A DNA stretch of 41,263 nt from DAORDI01 sp035345895 (GTDB lineage: Bacteria > Spirochaetota > Leptospiria > Leptospirales > Leptospiraceae). Position 1 is the first letter of the stretch. Each line of letters opens with the position of its first letter. Shown in pieces: positions 8,743 to 17,066 of the stretch. The notes beneath the pieces were generated by a model. It was not told the origin of the DNA. It was given only the letters and a program-made list of their open reading frames with translations, and made no database searches. Position numbers and translations under genes: made by a program. The stretch spans positions 1-41,263 of the forward strand of contig DAORDI010000012.1 of assembly GCA_035345895.1 (NCBI GenBank), read 5' to 3'.

Positions 8743-9817
8743 CGGGAAACTGCCTTCTTTCCAGCAGAAACTGCAGACCGCTGTCCTGAAATTCAGACAG
8801 AATGGAATAAATCCTTGCGGACGGATCCGAAAGAGAAATGTATATAAATTCATTTTTCGCAGATTCAGCAACAAGATCAGTCCGGTCGGCAGCAGAGTAA
8901 AGCCTCTGAAAAAGCCTTCCTAAAAGATCCCTTCTGATTTTCAGTGAAAGATAGTTTGCTGCGGTGATTTTTACAATATAAAGACGGTCCGCCGTCCCGG
9001 AGTAAATATGCCTTTCCGCAAAATTCTGCATACACTCAAAAAAATTAAACCTGTCCTGATCGTTCAAATTGTCCTCATCAGCAGAAATCTCGCTCAGGAT
9101 CGGGGAGACAGTGTCCAGAACATCGCAGACAGCGGGAGAAAGCTTCTCAAATTTTCCGGAAGGTTCCGACTCTCTGCAGAACACGATCAGCTTCGAGACG
9201 GGATTGGAATAAGGGATGATCAGCATCCCGGAAAATGTATTTCGGTCAGTTGTAGAAATTTTTTTCCTGAAATGAGGGTTTTCAACCGCAGACTGGGAAA
9301 ATTCAACGAAAACCGGACTTTCCGTGTCCTCCTCCCAGAATAAATCTCTTTTATGGAGATAAAAGTTTTCTACAGTAACATCACTGATGCCCCGTCCGAA
9401 AATGGGCTTGTAAAACCCTCCGTCAGTCACATAAGTGCTCCATAGAAATGCTCTGATTCCGATTTTTTCAAAGCTCTCAGCACAGTAGAGTGCCAGATTT
9501 CTGCCTTTGTCAATCCCGGAAAAAACACTGTGAAGTGCAGAAAAATAGGCTTCCTCATCCTTTTCGAATACGCGGATCGGAGTGCTGTCGAGAACAGACT
9601 GCTCCTTTTTTTTCTGTGATACCTTCTGAACCAGATCCTCGAGTTCCTTGGAAAAAATCTTTTCCTTGACCTGTTTGATTTCAGGACGGATTTCCTGGGG
9701 TTCATCCTGTATGATTTCAGTTTTTCTGACGGAAGAAGGAGTGATGTAGACATTTCGGAACTGTTTTCTCAAAAGGGGCAGTGAAATGATTTTTTCTTCT
9801 TTTTCCGAATCTCCCAT
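8711..9817 (-). CDS. Cytoplasmic protein with GAF-like region, first gene of kinase operon
   Basis: The product has 368 residues and no signal or membrane segment. Residues about 1-75 are charged and low in complexity; the middle (about 85-240: ALHSVFSGIDKGRNLALYCAESFEKIGIRAFLW... GMLIIPYS... LIVFCRE) has the alternating pattern of a GAF-like sensor domain, followed by a second alpha/beta region. I cannot assign a function. A TTG 39 bases upstream is an alternative start but it coincides with the -35 box of the only good promoter here, so the ATG at 9817 is preferred. That ATG lies 10 bases after the -10 hexamer, so the mRNA would have almost no leader. It is the head of the operon with the TPR protein, kinase and regulator. 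Confidence 0.65.
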   Translation of the reverse strand: MGDSEKEEKIISLPLLRKQFRNVYITPSSVRKTEIIQDEPQEIRPEIKQVKEKIFSKELEDLVQKVSQKKKEQSVLDSTPIRVFEKDEEAYFSALHSVFSGIDKGRNLALYCAESFEKIGIRAFLWSTYVTDGGFYKPIFGRGISDVTVENFYLHKRDLFWEEDTESPVFVEFSQSAVENPHFRKKISTTDRNTFSGMLIIPYSNPVSKLIVFCRESEPSGKFEKLSPAVCDVLDTVSPILSEISADEDNLNDQDRFNFFECMQNFAERHIYSGTADRLYIVKITAANYLSLKIRRDLLGRLFQRLYSAADRTDLVAESAKNEFIYISLSDPSARIYSILSEFQDSGLQFLLERRQFPDEGNNFCLYF

Positions 9818-9827
9818 ATTGCAGGCT

Positions 9828-9856
9828 AATCTAGGCTTGACCCGTATGTTTGTCAA
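9828..9856 (-). promoter_or_regulatory. Promoter of the signalling operon
   Basis: On the minus strand: -35 TTGACA (9856-9851), 17-base spacer, -10 TAGATT (9833-9828). The expected start of transcription is about 3-5 bases before the ATG at 9817, giving a leaderless or nearly leaderless transcript. It overlaps the divergent plus-strand promoter. Confidence 0.65.
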
Positions 9857-9865
9857 GCGTACTTA
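9837..9865 (+). promoter_or_regulatory. Promoter of the T2SS block
   Basis: -35 TTGACC (9837-9842), 17-base spacer, -10 TACTTA (9860-9865). The ATG of the lipoprotein gene is at 9873, seven bases after the -10, so transcription would start at or next to the start codon. GCTTGAC (9835-9841) and GTCAAGC (9852-9858) form a 7-base inverted repeat made of the two opposing -35 boxes. Confidence 0.55.
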
Positions 9866-9872
9866 GGGAAAT

Positions 9873-10268
9873 ATGAACCGAATTTTACTATTTTCTCTGC
9901 TGCTTCTTGCCTTTCAGGAGTGCCAGAGAAAAACAATCAAGAAAGACGATCTGGCTCTTCTGAATGAAGAATACTCTGCAAAAACTTACTATTTGAAACA
10001 GAATTTTTATATTACTCACAAAGACATTCTGCCGAAAGGTACTTCTGTAAAGATATGGATAGAAACATCAGCATCTCTCATTAAAATAAAGTGTTATCCA
10101 AGCAACCAGGAACGCGAGAGCGCAATTGGAAAAATGGTGGCATTTATCATTCAGGAAGAACTCAAAGACAAACCTTTGACAAGTGAGCGTCTGGATTCGC
10201 TTATCAGCGAAAAACTGGAGGAATACAGTACAACTCCAAATAATTCAGAAATTATTCGTAAAAAATAA
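9873..10268 (+). CDS. Small lipoprotein heading the T2SS block
   Basis: The product has 131 residues with a lipoprotein signal: MNRILLFSLLLLAFQEC, lipidation at Cys17. The residue before the cysteine is Glu, acceptable only under the loose spirochaetal lipobox. The mature protein is hydrophilic (Lys, Glu, Ser). A TTG start for the LysM-M23 gene follows its TAA immediately. From memory, a small lipoprotein is found next to T2SS genes in Leptospira and is annotated as T2SS-associated; by position it could act as a secretin pilot protein (GspS-like), which targets GspD to the outer membrane. That role is inference. Promoter and start lie 7 bases apart. Confidence 0.75.
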   Translation: MNRILLFSLLLLAFQECQRKTIKKDDLALLNEEYSAKTYYLKQNFYITHKDILPKGTSVKIWIETSASLIKIKCYPSNQERESAIGKMVAFIIQEELKDKPLTSERLDSLISEKLEEYSTTPNNSEIIRKK

Positions 10269-11228
10269 TTGACGTATCGTCTAATAAAAAGGGATGGTGT
10301 TTCCGTGATTGCTCATTGGTGGATTTTCATTTTATTTTTACTTACAGTGCTGTTTTCTTCGGCTCTATTCGCAAATCCATTTGATTCATTTGAAGATGAA
10401 TTAAAGGATTATATTGACTCGGAGAACAATCAGAATATCGATTTAGACCCGCAGCTGAAAGAACTCTTTCAGCCTGAGGACAAGTCAGAAACAGCAGCGT
10501 CCAATCCTGGAACTTATTCCAGCGTATCTTCGAACTATAAGCTTCCTTCTCACATATCAGTGACAAGATTGATATCTACCACTGTCATCAAGGCTGAAAA
10601 GCCGGTGAGCGGCGGATATAGAGTCAAGGCAAAGGACACATTGAGTGCGATTGCAAGAAAATACAGAATGCAGGTCAGTCATCTGAAAAAAATGAACGGG
10701 TTGCGTGGCGATATTATCCGTATTGGTCAGACACTCAGAATCAACGGATCTCAGCCTGCAGCAACTCAAATGGCCGGCACGATCTACAAGATGAAAGTAT
10801 TTACTATGCCCGTCATCAGCGGAAGAGTCACTTCCCGTTTCGGTTACAGAAGAGATCCTTTCAATCCCAACATCAAAAACTACCATTCCGGTCTGGATCT
10901 TTCCGCACCTGTCGGCACTCCTGTAATAGCTTCTGCTGATGGAATTGTGGAATTTAAGGGCAGAAACGGCGGTTACGGCAATACAGTCATTATTCGTCAT
11001 AAAGGCGGTTACAAAACAATTTACGCACACTGCTCTACTACAACAGTGGAAGTGGGTGATCAAGTAAAAATGGGCACAGTGATTGCTTCGGTCGGAAGAA
11101 CTGGAACAGCAACAGGTGCACACCTGCATTTTGAAGTGATGCTCAGAGGAAGATTTGTAAATCCTGAAGCAGCACTGAAAAAAGTAGAGATTGTAACAAC
11201 AAAACCAGGTCTAAGTAACAAATCCTGA
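10269..11228 (+). CDS. Exported LysM + M23 peptidoglycan endopeptidase
   Basis: The product has 319 residues. It has an N-terminal hydrophobic signal (about residues 16-35), a LysM domain (about 115-158, YRVKAKDTLSAIARKYRMQVSHLKKMNG), and a C-terminal M23 (LytM/lysostaphin) domain with zinc ligands intact: H206 and D210 in HSGLD, H254 in YAHC, and H287 in HLHFE. It should cut peptide cross-links in peptidoglycan. The TTG at 10269 directly follows the upstream stop; no strong SD is seen. A GTG 36 bases downstream would still keep the signal but without its positive residues. Its place directly before gspC suggests it opens the wall for assembly of the secretion channel; inference. A strong terminator follows. 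Confidence 0.88.
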   Translation: MTYRLIKRDGVSVIAHWWIFILFLLTVLFSSALFANPFDSFEDELKDYIDSENNQNIDLDPQLKELFQPEDKSETAASNPGTYSSVSSNYKLPSHISVTRLISTTVIKAEKPVSGGYRVKAKDTLSAIARKYRMQVSHLKKMNGLRGDIIRIGQTLRINGSQPAATQMAGTIYKMKVFTMPVISGRVTSRFGYRRDPFNPNIKNYHSGLDLSAPVGTPVIASADGIVEFKGRNGGYGNTVIIRHKGGYKTIYAHCSTTTVEVGDQVKMGTVIASVGRTGTATGAHLHFEVMLRGRFVNPEAALKKVEIVTTKPGLSNKS

Positions 11229-11250
11229 TTTGCTGCTGCACCCAATGAGA

Positions 11251-11284
11251 AAAAAAGCAACCAGAATTGGTTGCTTTTTTTGTT
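11251..11284 (+). terminator. Rho-independent terminator between the peptidase gene and gspC
   Basis: AAAAAAGCAACCA (11251-11263), loop GAAT, TGGTTGCTTTTTT (11268-11280), with the T run continuing. This is a textbook terminator and reads well in both directions. It lies only a few bases before the SD of gspC, so it should reduce transcription of the T2SS core relative to the first two genes. Confidence 0.8.
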
Positions 11285-11300
11285 TTAGGAGGACAATACA

Positions 11301-12197
11301 TTGAACGCATGGATTCTCAGACTGCAGAAAAACAGTTTTTACCTTCTCATACCAATTGTTGTCCTTTTGAGTTATTCAATTGCCTACGTATTCAGATCCA
11401 TTATCATACTGTATCTGCCGAATCAGCAGTCGCAGCAGAAAATCACTAAAGAACACAGGGCAGCAAACAATCAGTCCATTCCTAAATCAGTCACAGCCTA
11501 TGAAGAGACAGTCATCGGAAATATGATTCGAGGTGCATTGCCTCCTGTTCCTGGAAAGGATGGTGCGCCTGGTGAAGTTTTTTCTGCAGACACACCTGAG
11601 GTAGAAGAACTGCTCCTGACAGGAACATTGAGCGGAAGCAGATCCTTTGCTCGGGCAACATTCCTCTTTAAAGGAAGAGAAGAAGCTGACGAGTTTGCAT
11701 TGGAAGAAAAGGTGGCAGACTATATAGTCAAAGAAATTGGACAGCATTCTGTTCTATTGATGAAGAATGAATACAAACTGAGAGTGGAAATTGGAGAAAG
11801 TCTGAAACAGGCCAAACTCCGTTCTACAGAAGTGAAAGAGACTGCAGCCCCAATCCAGCGAGGAAACTGTACAGTGGAAAACAAAAGAGTTTCCAGAACT
11901 GACTTCGAAAGAAATTTGAAAAACCCTACTGATATAATGAAAGGACTCCGTACAGAGTACAAACAGGCAAACGGCAAGATTGAAGGCATCAAGATCCATG
12001 AAGTTCCTCAAAGCAACGTACTCTTTCAGCTGGGAGCGAGAACCGGCGACTTTGTGCAGAGGGTGAACGGAATGCCTCTTCAGGATATGGAAAAAATGAT
12101 GGAAATGTGGACAAACATCAAGAACTCCACCAAGGTCACGATTGATCTGGACAGAAGAGGAAAATGCTTCGTCTACGAGATCAATATCACCAACTGA
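11301..12197 (+). CDS. gspC: Type II secretion protein C (GspC)
   Basis: The product has 298 residues. The start is TTG at 11301, fixed by a perfect AGGAGGA SD 7 bases upstream. A single N-terminal membrane helix (about residues 14-38) anchors it in the inner membrane. The middle (about 95-160) matches the GspC homology region (LLLTGTLSGSRSFARATFLFKGREEADEF... GQHSVLLMKN), which contacts the secretin N0 domain. The C-terminal 75 residues look like a PDZ domain (IHEVPQSNVLFQLGARTGDFVQRVNGMPLQDMEKMMEM). Order and neighbours (gspD, gspE, gspF) support the call. It links the inner-membrane platform with the outer-membrane secretin and may help select substrates. Confidence 0.87.
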   Translation: MNAWILRLQKNSFYLLIPIVVLLSYSIAYVFRSIIILYLPNQQSQQKITKEHRAANNQSIPKSVTAYEETVIGNMIRGALPPVPGKDGAPGEVFSADTPEVEELLLTGTLSGSRSFARATFLFKGREEADEFALEEKVADYIVKEIGQHSVLLMKNEYKLRVEIGESLKQAKLRSTEVKETAAPIQRGNCTVENKRVSRTDFERNLKNPTDIMKGLRTEYKQANGKIEGIKIHEVPQSNVLFQLGARTGDFVQRVNGMPLQDMEKMMEMWTNIKNSTKVTIDLDRRGKCFVYEINITN

Positions 12198-12235
12198 AAA
12201 AAAAGAGTATTCACTTTAACAAGAGGTCTAATACG

Positions 12236-12384
12236 TTGTATAGAATCCCTGCTATACAATATTCAGAATCAGCGGCTCTGCCGAAGCAGTCTTCGGCATT
12301 CAGCAGTACAGATATTGTAAGGAGAACAAATACATATAGAAACCGGAAACAGGCTTGCCTGAATCCAATTCTTAGTAAAATTGG
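12236..12384 (+). other. Three successive hairpins in the gspC-gspD gap
   Basis: The 193-base gap holds three perfect inverted repeats: TTGTATAG/CTATACAA (12236-12243 and 12252-12259), TGCCGAAG/CTTCGGCA (12279-12286 and 12291-12298), and CCAATT/AATTGG (12365-12370 and 12379-12384). None is followed by a T run. The last ends 6 bases before the gspD ATG, which has no SD of its own. The structures could process or stabilise the mRNA or control gspD translation. Confidence 0.45.
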
Positions 12385-12390
12385 TGCAAA

Positions 12391-14142
12391 ATGATCAGAA
12401 AAAAACTCGCGTACGGACTCTTGATTTTCAGTTCCATTTTCCTATTCAGAAGTGATCTGCATCTGCAGGAAGCCAATACTGCTCCTGCAAAAGATGATGA
12501 GGATGCAAAACACAATAAAAATGCCGGAAAACTTTCTCAGGGAAGGGATGGTAAAGAATATTTTACTGCCGACTGGAGAAATGCTGAACTGAAAGACTTT
12601 CTGAAAGGAATGAGCGCGATCGTCAAGAAAAACATTCTGATAGATGATTCCATCAAAGGTAAAAAGATCACAGTGATCTCTCAGAAAAAAGTGGCCGTCC
12701 GTGATGCCTATTCCTTTATGAAGTCCGTTCTGGAAACTCAAGGATTCGGAATTGTAGAAGAAAATGAACTGATCAAAATAGTCAAAAGCAAGGATGCTCT
12801 TGCAAAATCGCCTATCGTCCGGGTTGGGCGTGATCTTCTCACTGAAGATGAAATCAGAGAGTTCAAGACAATTACTCAGGTAGTTCCCATTTATCAGGCA
12901 AGTTCCTCCGAACTCGAACCGCTTCTGAAAAGAATGACCTCTCCTGACACAGACATCATCGTTTACAAAAACTCAAACACTCTGATGATTTCCGGGTCTT
13001 CTGCAGATATCAACAAACTTCTGAAGCTTGTAGATAAACTGGATCAGAAACAGGAAGGCCCCGGAGCAGTTTCCTCTGCAGGTGATATCCATATTTACAC
13101 TCTCGAGCACAATGAGGCAGAAAAGCTCGCCGGAGTACTGACCAAGCTGGATATGCCGGTCGTAGATTCAAAGGTCAGTGCCGATCCAAACAAACCTGCA
13201 CAGCCGAAGACTGATAAAATCAAGGCAGTTGCTCACAAGGACTCCAATTCAGTCATCGTCACTGCCACAAAGGAAGAATGGCAGGAAATACAGAGAATCA
13301 TCAAAATTCTCGACCTTCCCAGAAAACAGATTCTGCTCGAAGTTCTGATAGTGGAACTGACCTCAAATGATCTGAACGATTTTGGTATTGACTGGAGATA
13401 CAACGGCGTTGCCAGAGCCCAGTTTAACTCAAATTTAGCCCTTCAGGGAGGGATTCTGGACAGCAAAGGCCGTCCTACCCAGGTCAACACCCTCTCAGGC
13501 TTTTCTTTGGGTTTTTTGAAGCCGGGCAATCCGCAGATCATTGGGATACTGAATGCAAACCAGACAAACGAGAACTTCAATGTCCTTTCAGCCCCTCAGA
13601 TACTTACAATGGACAACCAGGAAGCAGAAATCAATGTGGGACAGGATGTACCTGTCAGAACACAGAGCCGGAACGCCGGTCTCGGCGGTTCAAACGCGGT
13701 CACAGTGGACAACTTTGAATACCGTCCGACTGGAATCAAACTCAAGTTTACTCCTCATATTAATAAAAATGACAGGATCAACCTGGAACTTTACCAGGAA
13801 GTCAAAAATATTGCAGGTCTTCCCACACAGGGGGGAAACCCGATTTTCAACAAAAGAGATATTAAGACAACCATTACAGTGGAAAACACTCAGACAATCG
13901 TGATCGGTGGACTGATTTCAAATGACAAACAGAAAAAAGTCACCAAGATCCCTCTTTTCGGAGATCTGCCTATTCTGGGATCTTTTTTCAGAAGATCCAC
14001 AAGTCAGAATGTCAGAACAAATCTGATGGTATTCATCACACCTCATATTCTTGGCGACCGTGCAAAGGCAGACAGAATCACTGCTGAAAAGCGTATGGAA
14101 CAGGAAAGAATTGAAGAAGAAAGGGAAAAACAGCTCAGATGA
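12391..14142 (+). CDS. gspD: Type II secretion secretin (GspD)
   Basis: The product has 583 residues and a signal peptide (about 1-26). Periplasmic N0/N1-type modules follow (YFTADWRNAELKDFLKGMSAIVKKNILIDDSIKGKKITV...; VVPIYQASSSELEPLLKRM...; IHIYTLEHNEAEKLAGVL). The C-terminal secretin domain is clear (KQILLEVLIVELTSNDLNDFGIDW; FNVLSAPQILTMDNQEAEINVGQDVPV; VENTQTIVIGGLISNDKQKKVTKIPLFGDLPILGSFFR; LMVFITPHIL). It forms the outer-membrane gate. It is somewhat shorter than proteobacterial GspD (about 650-700). The ATG lacks an SD. The last codons overlap the gspE start (ATGA), so the two are coupled. Confidence 0.95.
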   Translation: MIRKKLAYGLLIFSSIFLFRSDLHLQEANTAPAKDDEDAKHNKNAGKLSQGRDGKEYFTADWRNAELKDFLKGMSAIVKKNILIDDSIKGKKITVISQKKVAVRDAYSFMKSVLETQGFGIVEENELIKIVKSKDALAKSPIVRVGRDLLTEDEIREFKTITQVVPIYQASSSELEPLLKRMTSPDTDIIVYKNSNTLMISGSSADINKLLKLVDKLDQKQEGPGAVSSAGDIHIYTLEHNEAEKLAGVLTKLDMPVVDSKVSADPNKPAQPKTDKIKAVAHKDSNSVIVTATKEEWQEIQRIIKILDLPRKQILLEVLIVELTSNDLNDFGIDWRYNGVARAQFNSNLALQGGILDSKGRPTQVNTLSGFSLGFLKPGNPQIIGILNANQTNENFNVLSAPQILTMDNQEAEINVGQDVPVRTQSRNAGLGGSNAVTVDNFEYRPTGIKLKFTPHINKNDRINLELYQEVKNIAGLPTQGGNPIFNKRDIKTTITVENTQTIVIGGLISNDKQKKVTKIPLFGDLPILGSFFRRSTSQNVRTNLMVFITPHILGDRAKADRITAEKRMEQERIEEEREKQLR

Positions 14143-15821
14143 GAAAGACACTCGGAGAAATTCTTGTTGAAGACGGAGTCATCACAGAGAAGGAACTCAG
14201 TGAATCATTAAAAGCACAGGCAAAAAGTCATCTCCCCCTGGGTCAGATCATTCAGAAGAAGGGAATCGCGGGAGAGATGGACATTATGAAAGCTCTCTCC
14301 AAAATCCACAATCTGGAGTTTGTGGAAAAGATAGACTTTCATAATTATGACGATATTTATAAACTCGTCCCTTACAAACTGATTCAGAAAAGCAGGATGA
14401 TTCCATATCAGTATTCAGGCGATGTAGTCTGGGTGGCAGTCACAGATCCCACCGATCTGCATCCTATGGATGATTTCAGAAATTTTCTGAGAGGGTACAA
14501 GGTAAAATTTGTACTCGCCCCTGAACCTGAAATTCTGAGAATCATTCATTCTCATTTCGACAAAACTGCATCGAATGCAAAAGAGATGATGGATGAAATG
14601 GTGGACGGGGAACTGTCCGACCTGGCAGGAAGTTTTGAATCGGAGGATGCACTCGATCTCAGCAACGAAGCACCGATCATCAAAATGGTAAACGTCATCC
14701 TCTCTCAGGCAGTTACAGAAAGGGCCTCAGACATTCATATTGAATCTTACGAAAAATCGGTATCTGTCCGGTACAGGGTGGACGGGGTTCTGCATAAAGT
14801 CCTCTCCCCTCCCAAATCCTATCAGGCCGGAATCATTTCCCGTATCAAAATTATGTCCAACCTGAACATTGCAGAGAACAGACTGCCCCAGGATGGAAGG
14901 ATCAAACTGAAACTGGCCGGAAAGGAAATAGATGTTCGAGTATCCACTCTTCCCTGTCAGTACGGTGAGAGGGTGGTGATGCGTCTTCTGAACAAAACGG
15001 ACCAGAAGTATTCTATGAGCACGCTTGGATTTACGAAAAAACTGCAGGATGAGTTTACCGAACTGATCTACCATACACACGGGATCATATTAGTCACAGG
15101 TCCGACTGGATCGGGTAAATCCACAACACTTTACTCCTCACTTTCCGAGCTGAACAGTCCCGAAAGAAACATCATCACCTGCGAGGATCCAGTGGAATAC
15201 CAGTTTGACGGAATTTCACAGGTGCAGATGCAGGAAAAAATAGGGCTCACTTTCGCAGCAGCCCTCCGTTCCATCCTGAGACAGGATCCGGACGTGGTGA
15301 TGGTCGGGGAGATCCGTGACCAGGAGACAGCCCGAATTGCAATTCAGGCATCATTGACTGGTCACTTGGTATTTTCCACACTTCACACAAATGATGCAGC
15401 ATCCTCTGTCACGCGTCTTGTCGATATGGGAATAGAACCTTATCTGATTACCTCTTCGGTGCTCGGATTTGTAGCTCAGCGTCTTGTCAGGGTAAACTGT
15501 AAAAACTGCAAAAAACCCTATGAACCTTCAGACAAGGAACTGGAATCCTTAGATATCAAAAGAGAAGAGCTGATTGACGGAGTTCTTCACAGAGGCGCAG
15601 GATGTGCCGCCTGTATGAACACTGGATTCAAAGGCAGGATGGGGATCTATGAGCTTCTTGTCCTGAATGAGGATATCAAAAGAACAATCCTTGCCGGCTC
15701 TGATGCTTCAAAAATCAAGGAAGTCGCGTTGAACAACGGAATGATGACACTGAGGGGATATGGGAAGATCAAGGTCATCGAAGGTGTGACAACTCCTGAC
15801 GAAGTTTTAAGGGTGAGCTGA
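14139..15821 (+). CDS. gspE: Type II secretion ATPase (GspE)
   Basis: The product has 560 residues. The N-terminal MshEN/N1E-type domain (LGEILVEDGVITEKELSESLKAQ...) binds GspL or nucleotide signals in relatives. The Walker A is GPTGSGKST at residues 321-329; Asp box (ITCEDPVEYQ), Walker B (DPDVVMVGEIRDQETA) and His box (TGHLVFSTLHTN) follow. A tetracysteine zinc motif is present (C454, C457, C489, C492), typical of GspE/PilB. The start overlaps gspD by 4 bases; the stop shares one base with gspF. It is a cytoplasmic hexamer that powers pseudopilus growth, although no pseudopilin gene lies in this block. It could also be called PilB-like; gspC and gspD next to it favour GspE. Confidence 0.95.
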   Translation: MRKTLGEILVEDGVITEKELSESLKAQAKSHLPLGQIIQKKGIAGEMDIMKALSKIHNLEFVEKIDFHNYDDIYKLVPYKLIQKSRMIPYQYSGDVVWVAVTDPTDLHPMDDFRNFLRGYKVKFVLAPEPEILRIIHSHFDKTASNAKEMMDEMVDGELSDLAGSFESEDALDLSNEAPIIKMVNVILSQAVTERASDIHIESYEKSVSVRYRVDGVLHKVLSPPKSYQAGIISRIKIMSNLNIAENRLPQDGRIKLKLAGKEIDVRVSTLPCQYGERVVMRLLNKTDQKYSMSTLGFTKKLQDEFTELIYHTHGIILVTGPTGSGKSTTLYSSLSELNSPERNIITCEDPVEYQFDGISQVQMQEKIGLTFAAALRSILRQDPDVVMVGEIRDQETARIAIQASLTGHLVFSTLHTNDAASSVTRLVDMGIEPYLITSSVLGFVAQRLVRVNCKNCKKPYEPSDKELESLDIKREELIDGVLHRGAGCAACMNTGFKGRMGIYELLVLNEDIKRTILAGSDASKIKEVALNNGMMTLRGYGKIKVIEGVTTPDEVLRVS

Positions 15822-17047
15822 TGCCTCTTTATACGTACATTGCTTTCGGAAAAAACGGGAAAGAAGACAAGGGAATCGTTGATGCCGCAAGCGTGCAGGC
15901 GGCCAGAAACAAACTTAAGGCTAAGGGACTCTATGTCCGTTCCATCAAGGAAGATTCAGAAAAAAAAGAAAGAGAGCTTTTTCCGTTCCTCACTGCAATT
16001 CTTTACAGAATTCCAAGAAAATCCATTGCGCTTTTTGTAAGACAGCTAGGGACTCTGATTGGTGCCGGAATTCCTCTCGACAGGTCCCTCGCCAATATCA
16101 TTGAGCAGACGGAAAATCAAAACTTCAAAAAAGTCATCATAGAAATGAGAACAGCCATCACAGAAGGAAGTTCTCTTTCGCAGTCAATGGAAAAACATCC
16201 CAACATATTTCCAAGGCAGTATCCTTCTCTCATTTCAGTCGGGGAAAAAACAGGGGAATACGAAAAGACACTCCTCCGACTTGCCGATCTGGAAGATGCA
16301 TCTGCAGAGCTGAAGAATAAGGTACAGGTAGCGATGATTTATCCATTCATTATGGGTGCGCTGTCTTTTTCCGTAGCCATATTCCTTCTGATGGTGGTCA
16401 TTCCTCAAATACAGGAACTCTTTGCACAGTTTGATGCAGAACTTCCTCTCATTACAAGAATTGTCATCGGGATATCCAATTTTTTGACCGGTTACTGGTG
16501 GTCGCTTCCTCTCGGAATAGGAGGCGGTGCCTATGGTTTTATTCGCTGGAAAAATTCACCTGCAGGAAAGCCGAAATGGGACAGTTTTGTGCTGAAGATT
16601 CCTATTTTCGGAACTCTTATGAAGAAAATGATTGTGAGCAGCTTTGCCAGAAACCTGGGAGTTCTTTTGGCAAACAGAGTTTCACTCATTATTGCACTCG
16701 AAATTTCCAGCAATTCAGTCAACAATTACATTTTTCAGTCTGAGATGAAATCATCTATAGAAAAGGTCAAGGAAGGAATTAAACTTTCGGAATCTCTGCA
16801 GGGTTCCCAAGTTCTGAGTCCTATGTTTCTGGGAATGATAGCCGCAGGGGAAATCTCGGATACTGTTCCCGAAATGATGAATAAGCTGGCCGATATTTTT
16901 GACAACGAAGTGGACAGTGCAATCAAATCAATGACTCAGAGTCTTGAGCCGATGATGATTGTAGTGATGGGGGGCCTGATCTTTACAATTATGGCTGCAA
17001 TTATGACTCCAATGTATAAACTCACTCAGCAGATTCAAAATCTATGA
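15821..17047 (+). CDS. gspF: Type II secretion inner-membrane platform protein (GspF)
   Basis: The product has 408 residues. It has the N-terminal PilC/GspF linker (PLYTYIAFGKNGKEDKGIVDAASVQAARNKLKAKG), two T2SF domains (about 70-190 and 270-395), and three membrane helices (about 170-195, 220-240, 375-400), including VAMIYPFIMGALSFSVAIFLLMVVIPQ. The motif RQLGTLIGAGIPLDRSL is typical. The ATG shares one base with the gspE stop. It is the polytopic core that the ATPase turns to add pseudopilin subunits. Length and order are normal. Confidence 0.95.
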   Translation: MPLYTYIAFGKNGKEDKGIVDAASVQAARNKLKAKGLYVRSIKEDSEKKERELFPFLTAILYRIPRKSIALFVRQLGTLIGAGIPLDRSLANIIEQTENQNFKKVIIEMRTAITEGSSLSQSMEKHPNIFPRQYPSLISVGEKTGEYEKTLLRLADLEDASAELKNKVQVAMIYPFIMGALSFSVAIFLLMVVIPQIQELFAQFDAELPLITRIVIGISNFLTGYWWSLPLGIGGGAYGFIRWKNSPAGKPKWDSFVLKIPIFGTLMKKMIVSSFARNLGVLLANRVSLIIALEISSNSVNNYIFQSEMKSSIEKVKEGIKLSESLQGSQVLSPMFLGMIAAGEISDTVPEMMNKLADIFDNEVDSAIKSMTQSLEPMMIVVMGGLIFTIMAAIMTPMYKLTQQIQNL

Positions 17048-17066
17048 TCTTGAGAGGAAGAAAAAA

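Noticed and set aside
10557..11129. 190-codon open frame antisense to the LysM-M23 gene
   Set aside because: The peptidase gene on the other strand has intact domains and catalytic residues; the antisense frame has no SD, no recognised pattern and an odd composition rich in Cys, His and Ser.
12164..12394. 76-codon frame spanning the gspC-gspD gap and ending in ATGA at gspD
   Set aside because: Its first part is inside gspC in another frame, it has no SD, and the product is low in complexity; the ATGA overlap is probably chance.
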